Positions 1 through 8,038 of a DNA stretch of 26,021 bases are shown here, in pieces. The translations under genes and the position numbers were made by a program. Within the stretch, counting starts at the first letter, position 1. The number at the start of each line of letters is the position of its first letter. The notes below the pieces were generated by a model. The model saw nothing but the letters and a program-made list of their open reading frames with translations, searched no databases and had not been told where the DNA came from. Source of the stretch: JAAZXR01 sp040265175 (GTDB lineage Bacteria > Myxococcota_A > Polyangia > Nannocystales > Nannocystaceae); NCBI GenBank assembly GCA_040265175.1, contig JBDQGY010000026.1:1-26021 (forward strand), read 5' to 3'.

Positions 1-1217
1 ACGATGCGGCGGGTGGTGACTAGGACGTGCCCGGGAGACACGGGAAAGCCATCGAAGATCGCGAAAGCCAGGTCGTTCGAGCAAAGCCAAGCGCCCGCTG
101 GAACGGCGAGGTGCTCTCCGAACGGTATCTTCAAGAAAGCGCGGACGGTCATCCCGGGGAGGAGCGCACCGCTGGAGTTGTCTACCTCTACCAATGCCTT
201 GGCCCTCCGCGTCACTGGATTCACCCAGGTTTCGACCCGACTCACCCTACCCTCCAGCTGTGCACCGCTCGGGGGGACCAAGCCGACGCTCATCTCGGGT
301 GCGATCATCCCAACGTCGCGCTCATGCACGTGCGTCCGCACGCGCACCTCCTCGATCGTACCGATCCGGGCGACGCGGGTCCCGGCGGGCAAATGTGTGC
401 CATCGACCACGTCGTAAAAGTCGATGATCGTCCCGCTCGCAGGAGAGCGAAGGACGAAGGTGTCTTTGCCGTCTCCCCGCTTATCCACCGCTCGAATCTG
501 TGACGACGTCAGGCCCAGGAGTCGGAGCCGTTCGATCTTCGTCACCTCGCGCGAGGAGTCACGGGCCGCAAGAAACTCTCGCTGCGCGCCGTACATATCA
601 GGGCTGTAAATGAGCGCGATCCGTCCTCCTCGTTCGATAAGCGTCCCCGGCTCCGAGACGTAGAGCTTCTCGACCCAGCCCTCCGCCCTCATCGTCACAT
701 CATGCAGCGCACTCTCCTTCCACTCGACGACGCCGGGGAGTTCAAGCTCCGCCGTCAGCGCGCGTTTCGTGACGGCGACCGTGGCGATCCCGAACTGCTG
801 GCGCCGCGTCGCGTTAATTCGCACGGCCCCCGTCGCAACCTCCGCCGCGTCGACCGCCGTGAGGTCCATCCCACACAAGGGGCAAGGGGACTGCTCAGGC
901 GCTCGGACGCTGGGATGCATCGGACAGGTCCAGTGGGCCACCTGCCCCGCCGCGGTCGCCGCTGGAGGCAGCACCAACTCAAGCTTCATGTTGCAGAGTT
1001 GACACGGAGTGTCCGCCGATGCCTCCCGAATCTCCGGGTGCATGGGACAGCTCCACACCTGCGCCGCGGAGGCCGCCGCAGAGGCCTCTGTCCGCCGTGG
1101 CTCGCCGCTTCCGTCGCTCTCAGCGCAGCCTCCAAGCGCCATGACAACGGTCACGACACCGGCGCGAAGCGCCTTTACGTGTCGCCTGTCCCGGAGCTTG
1201 ACGAGCTCTCCCACCAA
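1..1217 (-). CDS. CusB-like heavy-metal efflux RND periplasmic adaptor lipoprotein (3' end cut by window)
   Basis: Periplasmic adaptor (membrane-fusion) subunit of a CusCBA-type copper/silver or related metal efflux pump, linking an inner-membrane RND pump to an outer-membrane channel. After a lipoprotein signal (hydrophobic run ending in LGGC, then a Ser/Gly/Glu-rich linker) come two heavy-metal-binding domains of the YHS-like type: CPMHPEIRE with CQLCNMKLE, and CPMHPSVRA with CPLCGMDL. The adaptor core follows (GWVEKLYVSEPGTLI, YSPDMYGAQREFL, SGTIIDFYDVVDG, RVRTHVHERDVGMI). The frame stays open to base 1, so the C-terminus and probably a CusA-like pump lie outside the window. Start: a GGAGG lies 7 nt before a TTG at 1217 (GTG at 1214 next). 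An ATG at 1241 is in frame but sits only 5 nt after a likely -10 box. It is downstream of the oxidase gene on the same strand, which supports a copper role. The family call is firm; the exact metal is inferred. Confidence 0.9.
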   Translation of the reverse strand, partial: MVGELVKLRDRRHVKALRAGVVTVVMALGGCAESDGSGEPRRTEASAAASAAQVWSCPMHPEIREASADTPCQLCNMKLELVLPPAATAAGQVAHWTCPMHPSVRAPEQSPCPLCGMDLTAVDAAEVATGAVRINATRRQQFGIATVAVTKRALTAELELPGVVEWKESALHDVTMRAEGWVEKLYVSEPGTLIERGGRIALIYSPDMYGAQREFLAARDSSREVTKIERLRLLGLTSSQIRAVDKRGDGKDTFVLRSPASGTIIDFYDVVDGTHLPAGTRVARIGTIEEVRVRTHVHERDVGMIAPEMSVGLVPPSGAQLEGRVSRVETWVNPVTRRAKALVEVDNSSGALLPGMTVRAFLKIPFGEHLAVPAGAWLCSNDLAFAIFDGFPVSPGHVLVTTRRI

Positions 1218-1246
1218 CGTCTCGCCTCCGCGACTCACCATGCGAG

Positions 1247-1278
1247 ATAGTATCCGACCAAGAGAGGTCGGCATGCAA
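1247..1278 (-). promoter_or_regulatory. Candidate MerR-family-type promoter/operator for the CusB-like gene
   Basis: Read on the minus strand, TTGCAT (1278-1273) and TACTAT (1252-1247) are separated by 20 bp. A perfect dyad CCGACC-N6-GGTCGG (1254-1271) lies exactly in the centre of that spacer. An over-long 19-20 bp spacer holding a centred dyad is the hallmark of promoters activated by MerR-family regulators such as CueR, MerR and ZntR. The predicted transcript start falls near 1240, just ahead of the GGAGG ribosome site that favours the TTG start at 1217. The -35 box is a weak match (3 of 6) and no MerR gene is in the window. Confidence 0.5.
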
Positions 1279-1331
1279 GGTGCGTAGACCAGCGAGGGCC
1301 ACGAAAGACCCCTCACCGGTCGAAGAGGCCC

Positions 1332-3467
1332 TTAGATGGACGCACACACATTGCCGACAAAGTCGGCAAGGGAGACATGGACCACGCTCGTGACACAGAA
1401 GGTGAGCGCGATGCTTCCCTTCTTCGACTCCGACGTCTCGATCGCCACCGAGCCATTGGTGTCTGTGGGGTCGCTGTTGGAGATGGTTTCGTTGAACGAG
1501 CCGCTGAACACGCCTGCGACGTTCGCGTCCACGACCACATTGCCTTGATCATCTTCCACCACCACCACAGCTCGGCCGACCTTCTGTCCCTTGCCAACAC
1601 CCGCCGTCGATACCGAGACGGATCGTACTTGGAGGGAAGAGCCCGCCACAATCTCCTCGGTGGTCGCGGTCGCGACATTCGAATACCCGGAGGTGAGCGA
1701 ACTGGTGTACGCCTCCACGCGGTAGTCGTAGGTCGTATTCGCTAGCAGTCCAGAGTCGCCGAAGGACTGGGTGTTCGCCGCGACGGAGGTAACCTGACTA
1801 AAGTTCACGCCATCCTCGGAGCGCTCGACCCGAAAGCCATCCTCGTTGTCTGCGTTGTCGGTCCACGTGAGGGCGATTGAAGAGCTCCCCGTCGCAGTCG
1901 CGACCAGATTGGAGGGCGCTGCCGGAGGCGTCGGAGGTTCGGTGCCGCCGAGCGCATAGTACTCTCCGTACGGCATCACGACGTTGCCGTCCGAGGGGAA
2001 TGTTGGCGCACCGATGCCACCAGCGACATCCATCCACCCCATGGCTCCTTGATCCTCGTGCTCGAGAATGTGGCAGTGCATGATGGTCCGCCCTGCGTAG
2101 GCCGTTGTGGTGGACGCGTTGAGGTCGAACCGCACATCGCAATTTCCAGCCACGACGTCGTAGTACTCTCCGTCCTCGTAGTCACCGCCGCATCCGAAGG
2201 TCTGCATGTGATAGACGTGCAGGTGGAAGGGGTGGCGCCGAGCACCACCGACAGACCACTCCTGCACCTGTTGGGCGGGCAGCGCGAAGGTCGGCACGTC
2301 GTTGTCGTATTTCGACCCGTTGACGGTGCGCGCGCCCATTTGAACCGACTCATTGTTGACGTTGGTCTCGTTCGTGAGGTCACGAAGATATCCAGGTCGC
2401 GTGGCAGACCAGGTCCCGCCCACGCCGTCGTATGGCCCAACCGCGGTGTTCCCGGCCCCATCTGCATAGATGGTGGCCACCGTGTCCCCGCCGACGCGGA
2501 TCCATGAGTCGGCGCTGCATCGAACCGCGAGATCGGCACGCGAGGCGCCCGTCAGGCTGATTGTATTGGAACCCAGCGCCTTCGGAGCCGTCGTCCGCCA
2601 CACGCCGTCCCGAGCCATGAGCGCCACTTCACAGTTGGGGCCGACCTCCACGTCCTTCTCCATCGCGTTGCGGTCTGCCACCAACACGCGCCAGTGTTGC
2701 CACTCGTTGACTGGTGCGCAAAAGTTCCCCGAGGGGAGGCCGTTAATCGTCCACGTTGGATTAAGAGAGCCGCTCATCAACGTATCTCCTCCAGTCCCAG
2801 CGCTCGCAGGATCGAGGTAGCCAAGGACGACTTGCCGCTCCGTCATGCCGGCGACTGTCGCGGGAATTCCGTCGCTGCTGTCGTCGATGATGAGCTCGCC
2901 GAACGCTCCCCCCGAGACCTGCAGGAAGCTCGATCCGTGATGGTGGGCGTGGTACCAGTAGGTGCCCCCCATGTGATCGGCCGGGATGTCGTAGACGAAG
3001 TCTCCGCCGAAACCACCCTCGAAGGACCTGGTGACATCGTCGCCGGGACTCTCCCCAGAGATGTGAAGGCCGTGGGTGTGGATGTTGCTGATGTTGGCGT
3101 CCTTGAACACATTATGCGAGGGATTCGGTGCCTCGTACGGGAGCGTGTTGTGAAAGCTCATCACGTACTTGTTTCCAGGAGTCATCGACACCGTCGGACC
3201 CGGGATCGTGTAGGCCGCACCGGCCTGCCGGTACGCACGCGTGGTCAAGGTCTCGCCGCCGATGACGAACGAGGCCTCGCCTACCTCCATGGTGCCGCTG
3301 TAGTAAGGCTCCGGGTTGAACTCGTCAGCGGGATGGTAGGTCCACTGAAATTGTGGAGGGTCCGCGACAACATCCTGCGTGGGGCAAGGGCTCGCCTGAG
3401 CGACACTCGTTGAAAAAAATGTGACTGCCGCTGCAGCGATTGCTGAGATATGAAGTTTCCAACCCAT
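1332..3467 (-). CDS. Secreted multicopper oxidase with C-terminal FnIII and Ig-like domains
   Basis: Periplasmic or exported multicopper oxidase of 711 aa, likely oxidising Cu(I) or another substrate with O2. An N-terminal signal peptide (about 1-25, ending AQA) precedes the cupredoxin domains. All four copper-binding motifs are visible: HTHG (130-133), WYHAHHHG (171-178), HPFHLH (412-417) and HCHILEHEDQGAM (464-476). The last resembles the CueO motif and includes the type-1 copper Cys/His and a Met at the axial position. After a proline-rich hinge (511-517) there is a fibronectin type III domain (about 518-604) and a beta-rich Ig/Big-like segment (about 612-711). Typical bacterial copper oxidases end soon after the HCH motif, so the roughly 200-residue tail is extra. 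It probably anchors the enzyme to glycan or the cell surface, or mediates contacts. A CusB-like gene follows on the same strand, so copper tolerance is the likely role; laccase- or bilirubin-oxidase-like activity remains possible. Confidence 0.92.
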   Translation of the reverse strand: MGWKLHISAIAAAAVTFFSTSVAQASPCPTQDVVADPPQFQWTYHPADEFNPEPYYSGTMEVGEASFVIGGETLTTRAYRQAGAAYTIPGPTVSMTPGNKYVMSFHNTLPYEAPNPSHNVFKDANISNIHTHGLHISGESPGDDVTRSFEGGFGGDFVYDIPADHMGGTYWYHAHHHGSSFLQVSGGAFGELIIDDSSDGIPATVAGMTERQVVLGYLDPASAGTGGDTLMSGSLNPTWTINGLPSGNFCAPVNEWQHWRVLVADRNAMEKDVEVGPNCEVALMARDGVWRTTAPKALGSNTISLTGASRADLAVRCSADSWIRVGGDTVATIYADGAGNTAVGPYDGVGGTWSATRPGYLRDLTNETNVNNESVQMGARTVNGSKYDNDVPTFALPAQQVQEWSVGGARRHPFHLHVYHMQTFGCGGDYEDGEYYDVVAGNCDVRFDLNASTTTAYAGRTIMHCHILEHEDQGAMGWMDVAGGIGAPTFPSDGNVVMPYGEYYALGGTEPPTPPAAPSNLVATATGSSSIALTWTDNADNEDGFRVERSEDGVNFSQVTSVAANTQSFGDSGLLANTTYDYRVEAYTSSLTSGYSNVATATTEEIVAGSSLQVRSVSVSTAGVGKGQKVGRAVVVVEDDQGNVVVDANVAGVFSGSFNETISNSDPTDTNGSVAIETSESKKGSIALTFCVTSVVHVSLADFVGNVCASI

Positions 3468-3771
3468 GATGCGTTTCTCTCGCTTTGAGACCCTTACGTC
3501 TCAAAATGTAGGTATCAGGGCGCCCCATGTACGTCAAAGCCTTACTCCGGCCCACAAGCCGCTCTCCTATCCGACGTCCATCTCGTGGGTCAAAAACCGT
3601 CTAAATGATTGAAATGATGAGATTTTGGAGACCATTCTGACTCTCATTTCGCCAGGTGCGCTTCGCACGCATCCTGCCATGCGGCCGGGCGAGGGTCTCT
3701 TCAGGTGCTCAGCACACGTATGTAGACCTCTCGCGCCCGAAATGGCGCCGCGACCTGCACCAAGTACGCCC
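3468..3771. other. 304-bp intergenic region upstream of the multicopper oxidase
   Basis: No convincing gene. It separates the 3' end of the acyl-AMP ligase gene from the start of the oxidase gene, both on the minus strand. The oxidase-proximal part holds a perfect 8-bp inverted repeat and a weak promoter-like pair (TTTGAC at 3538-3533, then GATACC at 3516-3511 after 16 bp). I see no intrinsic terminator with a T-run after the ligase gene. Open frames here have no coding character. Confidence 0.5.
3484..3505 (-). promoter_or_regulatory. Perfect inverted repeat TTTGAGAC-N6-GTCTCAAA, candidate operator of the oxidase gene
   Basis: The two 8-bp arms (3484-3491 and 3498-3505) are exactly complementary with a 6-bp centre. 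The repeat ends 16 bp before the oxidase ATG (3467). If the weak -35/-10 pair just upstream is used, transcription would start at about 3504, so the repeat would cover the start point, where a repressor could block it. It could instead form a hairpin in the leader RNA. Confidence 0.45.
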
Positions 3772-5211
3772 CTACGGTTCGTCCGAGTCGTTCGCGAGGA
3801 CCTCACGCTTCAGCCGCTGATAATCGGTCTTTCCGTTGGGTAGTACGGGTATCGCCTCGACCACTTCATGTCGAAATCCACCGCGCTTGATTTGCGTCGC
3901 GCCCGTGAGCCGTGTCGTCAACTCATCGGGGGCGAGGGCGTCGTCGGTACATATGATCAGCGCGTCGTCGACATCGACGCACGCCACCGCCACCTCCGGG
4001 AACAGCCCCTTCAATAGACCCTCCACCTCGTCAAGGTTCACGCGCATACCATAGTGCTTCACGATTCGCTTCTTGCGCCCCTTGATGAATAAGAAGCCCT
4101 CCCCGTCTCGATACGCGAGGTCTCCTGTGACCAAGCGTCCCCCCCATGTGTCGCCTTCGGCGAGCGCCTCACGGTCGCTGGCGTATCCAAGACAGACGTT
4201 GGGTCCAAAGTACAGCATCTCGCCGACCTCGCCCGGCGTGGTGATGGTCGTGCCGTCCTCGGCCACGAGCTCAATCCGGCCTCCTGGGATCGGCACGCCG
4301 ATACTCCCGATCTTCTCCTCGCAACGCGACCATGGGAGGTAGGCCATGCGGGTGGTCGCTTCGGTCTGTCCATACATGATGAACAAGCGCTTGTCGTACT
4401 TGGCGGCATAGGCGGCCACCCGAGCCTGCAACGCTTCGCCGAGCTTCCCCCCCGCCTGTAACAGCATCCGAACATGCGGAAGGTCTTTTCGGAAGACCCG
4501 CAGCCGGTCCAGCATCTCGTACGTGTACGGTACGCCGGACAACACGCTCACCTGATGCTCTGCGAGGAGCGTCCAGAACTCCCGCTGCGTGAAGGACTTG
4601 TCACTCAGTACGATATCCCCGCCCGCTGCGATCTGGGTGTTCACGATGGACATCCCAAAGGTGTAGTGGATAGGCAACGAGGTCAGCGCGCGCTCCATCT
4701 CCGTGAGACCGAGATACTCCACGATGGATCGAGTGTTCGCGAGCACGTTGGCTCGGGACTGCCGTACGAAGGTGGGACTCCCCGTCGAACCGGAGGTCGA
4801 TGCGAGCAAACACAGCTCCGCCGCAAGTGGTGTCCCTGCGCCGTAGGAGGTCTGCAGCAGGCAATAGCCCGCATCGCGCAGCACCACGCGCATCCCATCG
4901 AATTGCGCGCGTGCCTCCTCGGGTATCCAACAATACTCCGGCCGATAACGCGCCATGATCGCCGCGACTCGATCCGCCGCGGTCTCCGGATTTACAATCA
5001 AGGGGACGTGCTCCCCGTAGACGAACGTCACGTAACCCAGCAGACCTCCCAGCGTGTTCTCAAGTACGCACAGGACGAGGCTGCGTCCCTCCACTGCGGT
5101 CTCCAGCGTCTGCGCACGCCGGAGCAGATCCGCGTAAGGCAACTGTACCCCATCCTCGCAGAGGATGGTCGTCGCGCTCTCGGGAAACAAAAACATCTTC
5201 GGGATACTCAC
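3772..5211 (-). CDS. AMP-forming acyl-CoA/acyl-ACP synthetase-like ligase (ANL superfamily)
   Basis: Adenylates a carboxylic acid with ATP and passes it to a thiol, probably the 4'-phosphopantetheine arm of the ACP in the same operon. Visible ANL core motifs in 479 aa are the P-loop STSGSTGSP (139-146, with Thr in place of the usual Lys right after), IHYTFGMS (181-188), MYGQTEAT (279-286), TGDLAYRDGEGFLFIKGR (362-379), the hinge region with GMRVNLDEVEGLL (388-400) and the catalytic Lys in PNGKTDY (458-464, Lys461). It is shorter than typical fatty acyl-CoA ligases (about 540-600 aa) and closer to carrier-protein ligases. The GTG start at 5211 overlaps the TGA of the NeuB-like gene (GTGA), so translation is probably coupled. 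It is the last gene of the operon. Family certain; substrate unknown. Confidence 0.88.
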   Translation of the reverse strand: MSIPKMFLFPESATTILCEDGVQLPYADLLRRAQTLETAVEGRSLVLCVLENTLGGLLGYVTFVYGEHVPLIVNPETAADRVAAIMARYRPEYCWIPEEARAQFDGMRVVLRDAGYCLLQTSYGAGTPLAAELCLLASTSGSTGSPTFVRQSRANVLANTRSIVEYLGLTEMERALTSLPIHYTFGMSIVNTQIAAGGDIVLSDKSFTQREFWTLLAEHQVSVLSGVPYTYEMLDRLRVFRKDLPHVRMLLQAGGKLGEALQARVAAYAAKYDKRLFIMYGQTEATTRMAYLPWSRCEEKIGSIGVPIPGGRIELVAEDGTTITTPGEVGEMLYFGPNVCLGYASDREALAEGDTWGGRLVTGDLAYRDGEGFLFIKGRKKRIVKHYGMRVNLDEVEGLLKGLFPEVAVACVDVDDALIICTDDALAPDELTTRLTGATQIKRGGFRHEVVEAIPVLPNGKTDYQRLKREVLANDSDEP

Positions 5212-6236
5212 GTGAGAGAATCGGGGGGGATGACCTGATCGGCCTCGATGTCGGCGGAGATCATGCGCCCGATCACAGCGTCAAGCTGGTCCGCGGGGAT
5301 CCCTGTCCCTGGGCGCTTTAACGTGACGTCATCCTCCGTCAGCACAGTCCCAGCGCTCAGGGCACGCGCCGATACGACGCTGCGCCGCATATTCGCTCGC
5401 TGCGCTCGCTCCTCATCGCTCACCACCCTGGCGCAGTTCCCCATGGCAGCGTGGGCCGACTTGCACTGCTGCACCAACCGTTTCATCTCGGCGGGCTCCG
5501 TCGCCATTTGGTTATCCATCCCGATCTTCTGGTTGTCGAGGGTGAAATGCTTCTCAATGAGACGGGCGCCCAGAGCTACCGACGCGACCGCGACCTCAGC
5601 ACCGATCGTGTGATCCGAATATCCGATCACCACATCCGAGAGACGATCCTGCATCGAGAGCATATTCCGTAGGTTGATCGTCTCCGCGGGCGCGGGATAG
5701 ATCGAGACACAGTGGAGCACGCACAGGTTCTTCGCGCCCGCGGCCTGCAGCACCTCGACCGCCCGCACAATCTCTTCCTCCTCCCCCATCCCGGTCGAGA
5801 GTACGATGGCCGTCCCCAGCCCCGCCAACGCGCGAAGAAAGCGGAGATTATTGAGCTCCATCGAGGCGATCTTGAGAAATGGAGGCGCGCACTCCCGCAC
5901 GAGGAACTCAGCCTCAGGCAGAGAGTATGGAGTGGAAGAAAACCCGATCCCTTGCGCTCGACAGTAGGTCGAGAGCTCCCGCAGCTGGTCGTTCGAGAGC
6001 GAGTATCGCTTCACGAAGCGTTTCGCGATGGGGTTCTGCTCGTAGAAGGTCTGCGAATACAGGGTGTCCGCGGTCCACGACTGGAACTTCACGCAATCGC
6101 AGCCGCTCTCCTTCGCCGCGTCGATCATCTCTTTGGCCGTCTCCACGTTGCCGAAGTGGCTCGTGTTTAACTCCGCCACGATATAGGGCGGAGCGTCGAG
6201 CCCCAGCACTCTTCCGTCGTTAAGCTTGATCTCCAT
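5208..6236 (-). CDS. NeuB-family (N-acetylneuraminate synthase-like) PEP-condensing enzyme
   Basis: Enzymes of this family condense phosphoenolpyruvate with a sugar aldehyde to give a nonulosonic acid (sialic, legionaminic, pseudaminic). In 342 aa I see the TIM-barrel motifs YIVAELNTSHFGN (18-30), KFQSW (50-54), GFSSTPYS (98-105), KIASMELNN (122-130), STGMG (147-151), LHCVSIYPAP (174-183), GYSDHT (205-210) and EKHFTLD (228-234). The two metal-binding His (209 and 230) are present with the same 21-residue spacing as in known NeuB. The C-terminal SAF/antifreeze-like domain (about 283-342) keeps KRPGTGI. The usual GPD segment reads GMD (239-241), which may reflect a different aldehyde. AAGGA lies 5 nt before the ATG. 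No NeuA or NeuC gene is nearby, so calling this a true sialate synthase would go too far. Confidence 0.88.
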   Translation of the reverse strand: MEIKLNDGRVLGLDAPPYIVAELNTSHFGNVETAKEMIDAAKESGCDCVKFQSWTADTLYSQTFYEQNPIAKRFVKRYSLSNDQLRELSTYCRAQGIGFSSTPYSLPEAEFLVRECAPPFLKIASMELNNLRFLRALAGLGTAIVLSTGMGEEEEIVRAVEVLQAAGAKNLCVLHCVSIYPAPAETINLRNMLSMQDRLSDVVIGYSDHTIGAEVAVASVALGARLIEKHFTLDNQKIGMDNQMATEPAEMKRLVQQCKSAHAAMGNCARVVSDEERAQRANMRRSVVSARALSAGTVLTEDDVTLKRPGTGIPADQLDAVIGRMISADIEADQVIPPDSLT

Positions 6237-6251
6237 GACTATCCTTCAACC

Positions 6252-8030
6252 TCACTGATCTACCGGCGCTACGATCATCTCACGCAAAAACAGTTCTCTC
6301 TCAAGGAAGGGCCACTGGTCCTCCAGGGGACGGCGCACGAACTTCCGATCGCTGTTCCTCGCGTACCCCACCTCTACGTATTGCTGATCCTCGAGGCCCA
6401 TGACCTCACACAGTACCGGCCCCTCCTCGGTGAGCACCGACGCGACCTCGGCAGCGAGGTTGGTCGAACTCTCGATTCGGCGGTACTTCACACCGAAGCA
6501 CTCCGCGACTTTCTCGAACTCGGGACACTTCACACCGTTGGTAGCGTCTGTGCCGATCGTGCGCCGACGAAAGAGTTCTTTCTGTCGCCGCCGAATGATC
6601 GCGTAGACGTTGTTATTCACCACGAAGATCTTCGTGTTTCCCCCGTAGTCCGCGAGGGTCTGAAATTCCTGGAGGTTCATCATGATCGAGCCGTCTCCAA
6701 TCACCGCGACCGTCGGTCGCTGGGTGCACAAACCCAAGCCCACCGCCGCGGGGAGCGCGAAGCCCATCGCCCCTTGTGACACCGGGTGAACGCACCGCTG
6801 CGCCCCACCAAAGTCGATATTGGTGGGCAGGATCACATCGGCGAAGCCCGAGTCACACACAAAGATGGCGTCCGACGGGAGCGTCTCCGAGAGGGCGTCC
6901 GCCAGCTCGTACATGTCGACGCGCTCACCCTCCGAGGGGCTCATATGTGTCGATTTAAAGGTCTTCTTCCAGTGCTGACACTTCGCCACCCACTCGCCGC
7001 AGTCGACCTGGACTTCACACGCACTTATTTTCTCGAAGAAGTCCGCGAGATCTGCGGTGATCAGTTGATCGATGCGAACTCCCTCCTTCGAATGCTCGGT
7101 CGCATCGATATCGACAACGACGACGCGGGCGTGCCGTGCAAACTTGCAGAAGTCCGGCCCCGTCGTCATGGAATTCAGGCGGGAGCCCAACACGACCACC
7201 AGGTCCGCGTTTTGCACCGCGAACGCCCCCGCCCTTGAGGCGCCCATGGAACTGAAGGAACCGATGGAGAGCGGATGCTTCGCCCCGTAGGCATCACACG
7301 CGGAGGCGGTGAAGACTACCGGAATCTTATGCCGCTCCGCGAACGTTGCGAGCGTCGCCTCGCTCCCCGAGTGTTTGACCCCGCTGCCGATCAACAACAC
7401 GGGGCGTTCCGCCGCGCTGAGTTGCTCTGCAAGCGCCCGCACCTGCTCCGAATCAGCGCCGAGCGACGGGTGTTCGCCATCGTACGCGGCGAGCTCTGCC
7501 GGCTCGACCCGCATATTCTGGACGTCGAGAGGAACATCGATCCACACGGGACCGCGACGCCCCTCTCGCGCGAGCGCCAGCGCCTTCTCTAGCTCGTAGC
7601 GGATGCGTTCAGGGTCCGTAATCATCACCGCATACTTCGTCATCGGCGCGACCAACTCGACGATGTCCGCCTCCTGCTGTCCGTAGCTCCGCAGCGGGAT
7701 CCCAGTGTGGCGAGTGGTCTCATGGAGCGTGTTTTGACCGGAGATGAAGACGACCGGGATTCCGTCCTGCCACGCCGACAGCACACCCGTGAGGGTGTTC
7801 GTGGACGCGCACCCCGTGGACACGACCGCGCAGCCAAGTTCGCCCGCCGCCTCGCTGACCGCCGTCGCGGCGAAGGCGGCGCTCTGCTCGTGATGCACGA
7901 AACATGGTCTGAGGTCTTTGCGCTTGGCGATCGCATCGTCGAGGAACAGCGCCCCGCGTCCCGTGACGACAAACGGACGAGTCACCCCCTCCTCCACCAA
8001 CTTCTCAAAGATGTAATCTGCGACGCGCAT
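6252..8030 (-). CDS. Thiamine-diphosphate-dependent enzyme, acetolactate-synthase-like
   Basis: ThDP enzyme of 592 aa with the three-domain layout of the acetolactate synthase/pyruvate oxidase family: Pyr domain (about 1-170) with catalytic Glu in HHEQSAAFA (46-54, Glu48), central domain (about 190-335) with PVLLIGSGVKHSG and VVLGSRLNS, and PP domain (about 370-550) with the cofactor motif GDGSIMMNLQEFQTL (445-459) ending in VNNN (471-474). Such enzymes decarboxylate a 2-keto acid and transfer the two-carbon or acyl unit to an acceptor aldehyde or ketone; YerE of branched-sugar biosynthesis is a precedent. It lies between the dehydratase (8 bp away) and NeuB-like gene (15 bp away) and is not next to ilv genes, so it probably serves the pathway here rather than branched-chain amino acid synthesis. 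Substrate unknown. Confidence 0.88.
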   Translation of the reverse strand: MRVADYIFEKLVEEGVTRPFVVTGRGALFLDDAIAKRKDLRPCFVHHEQSAAFAATAVSEAAGELGCAVVSTGCASTNTLTGVLSAWQDGIPVVFISGQNTLHETTRHTGIPLRSYGQQEADIVELVAPMTKYAVMITDPERIRYELEKALALAREGRRGPVWIDVPLDVQNMRVEPAELAAYDGEHPSLGADSEQVRALAEQLSAAERPVLLIGSGVKHSGSEATLATFAERHKIPVVFTASACDAYGAKHPLSIGSFSSMGASRAGAFAVQNADLVVVLGSRLNSMTTGPDFCKFARHARVVVVDIDATEHSKEGVRIDQLITADLADFFEKISACEVQVDCGEWVAKCQHWKKTFKSTHMSPSEGERVDMYELADALSETLPSDAIFVCDSGFADVILPTNIDFGGAQRCVHPVSQGAMGFALPAAVGLGLCTQRPTVAVIGDGSIMMNLQEFQTLADYGGNTKIFVVNNNVYAIIRRRQKELFRRRTIGTDATNGVKCPEFEKVAECFGVKYRRIESSTNLAAEVASVLTEEGPVLCEVMGLEDQQYVEVGYARNSDRKFVRRPLEDQWPFLERELFLREMIVAPVDQ

Positions 8031-8038
8031 CGATACCG

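Noticed and set aside
4..1250. Plus-strand open frames across the first 1.25 kb.
   Set aside because: They are shadows of the minus-strand CusB-like gene, whose frame is open from 1241 to base 1 with clear CPMHP metal-binding motifs and adaptor motifs.
3567..3843. Short open frames on both strands between the ligase and oxidase genes.
   Set aside because: Arg/Pro-rich with no motif or ribosome site, and partly overlapping the 3' end of the ligase gene.
5208..6236. The GPDH-type segment of NeuB reads GMDN, which at first looked like loss of a metal-binding His.
   Set aside because: In characterised NeuB the two metal His lie in the SDHT and (E)(K/R)HFT motifs, 21 residues apart. Both are present here (His209, His230), and the Asp of GPD is kept (Asp241). 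The enzyme should bind metal normally.
5208..8030. A standard sialic, legionaminic or pseudaminic acid locus.
   Set aside because: Only the NeuB-like gene is present. CMP-transferase, epimerase/hydrolase and aminotransferase genes are all missing from the window.
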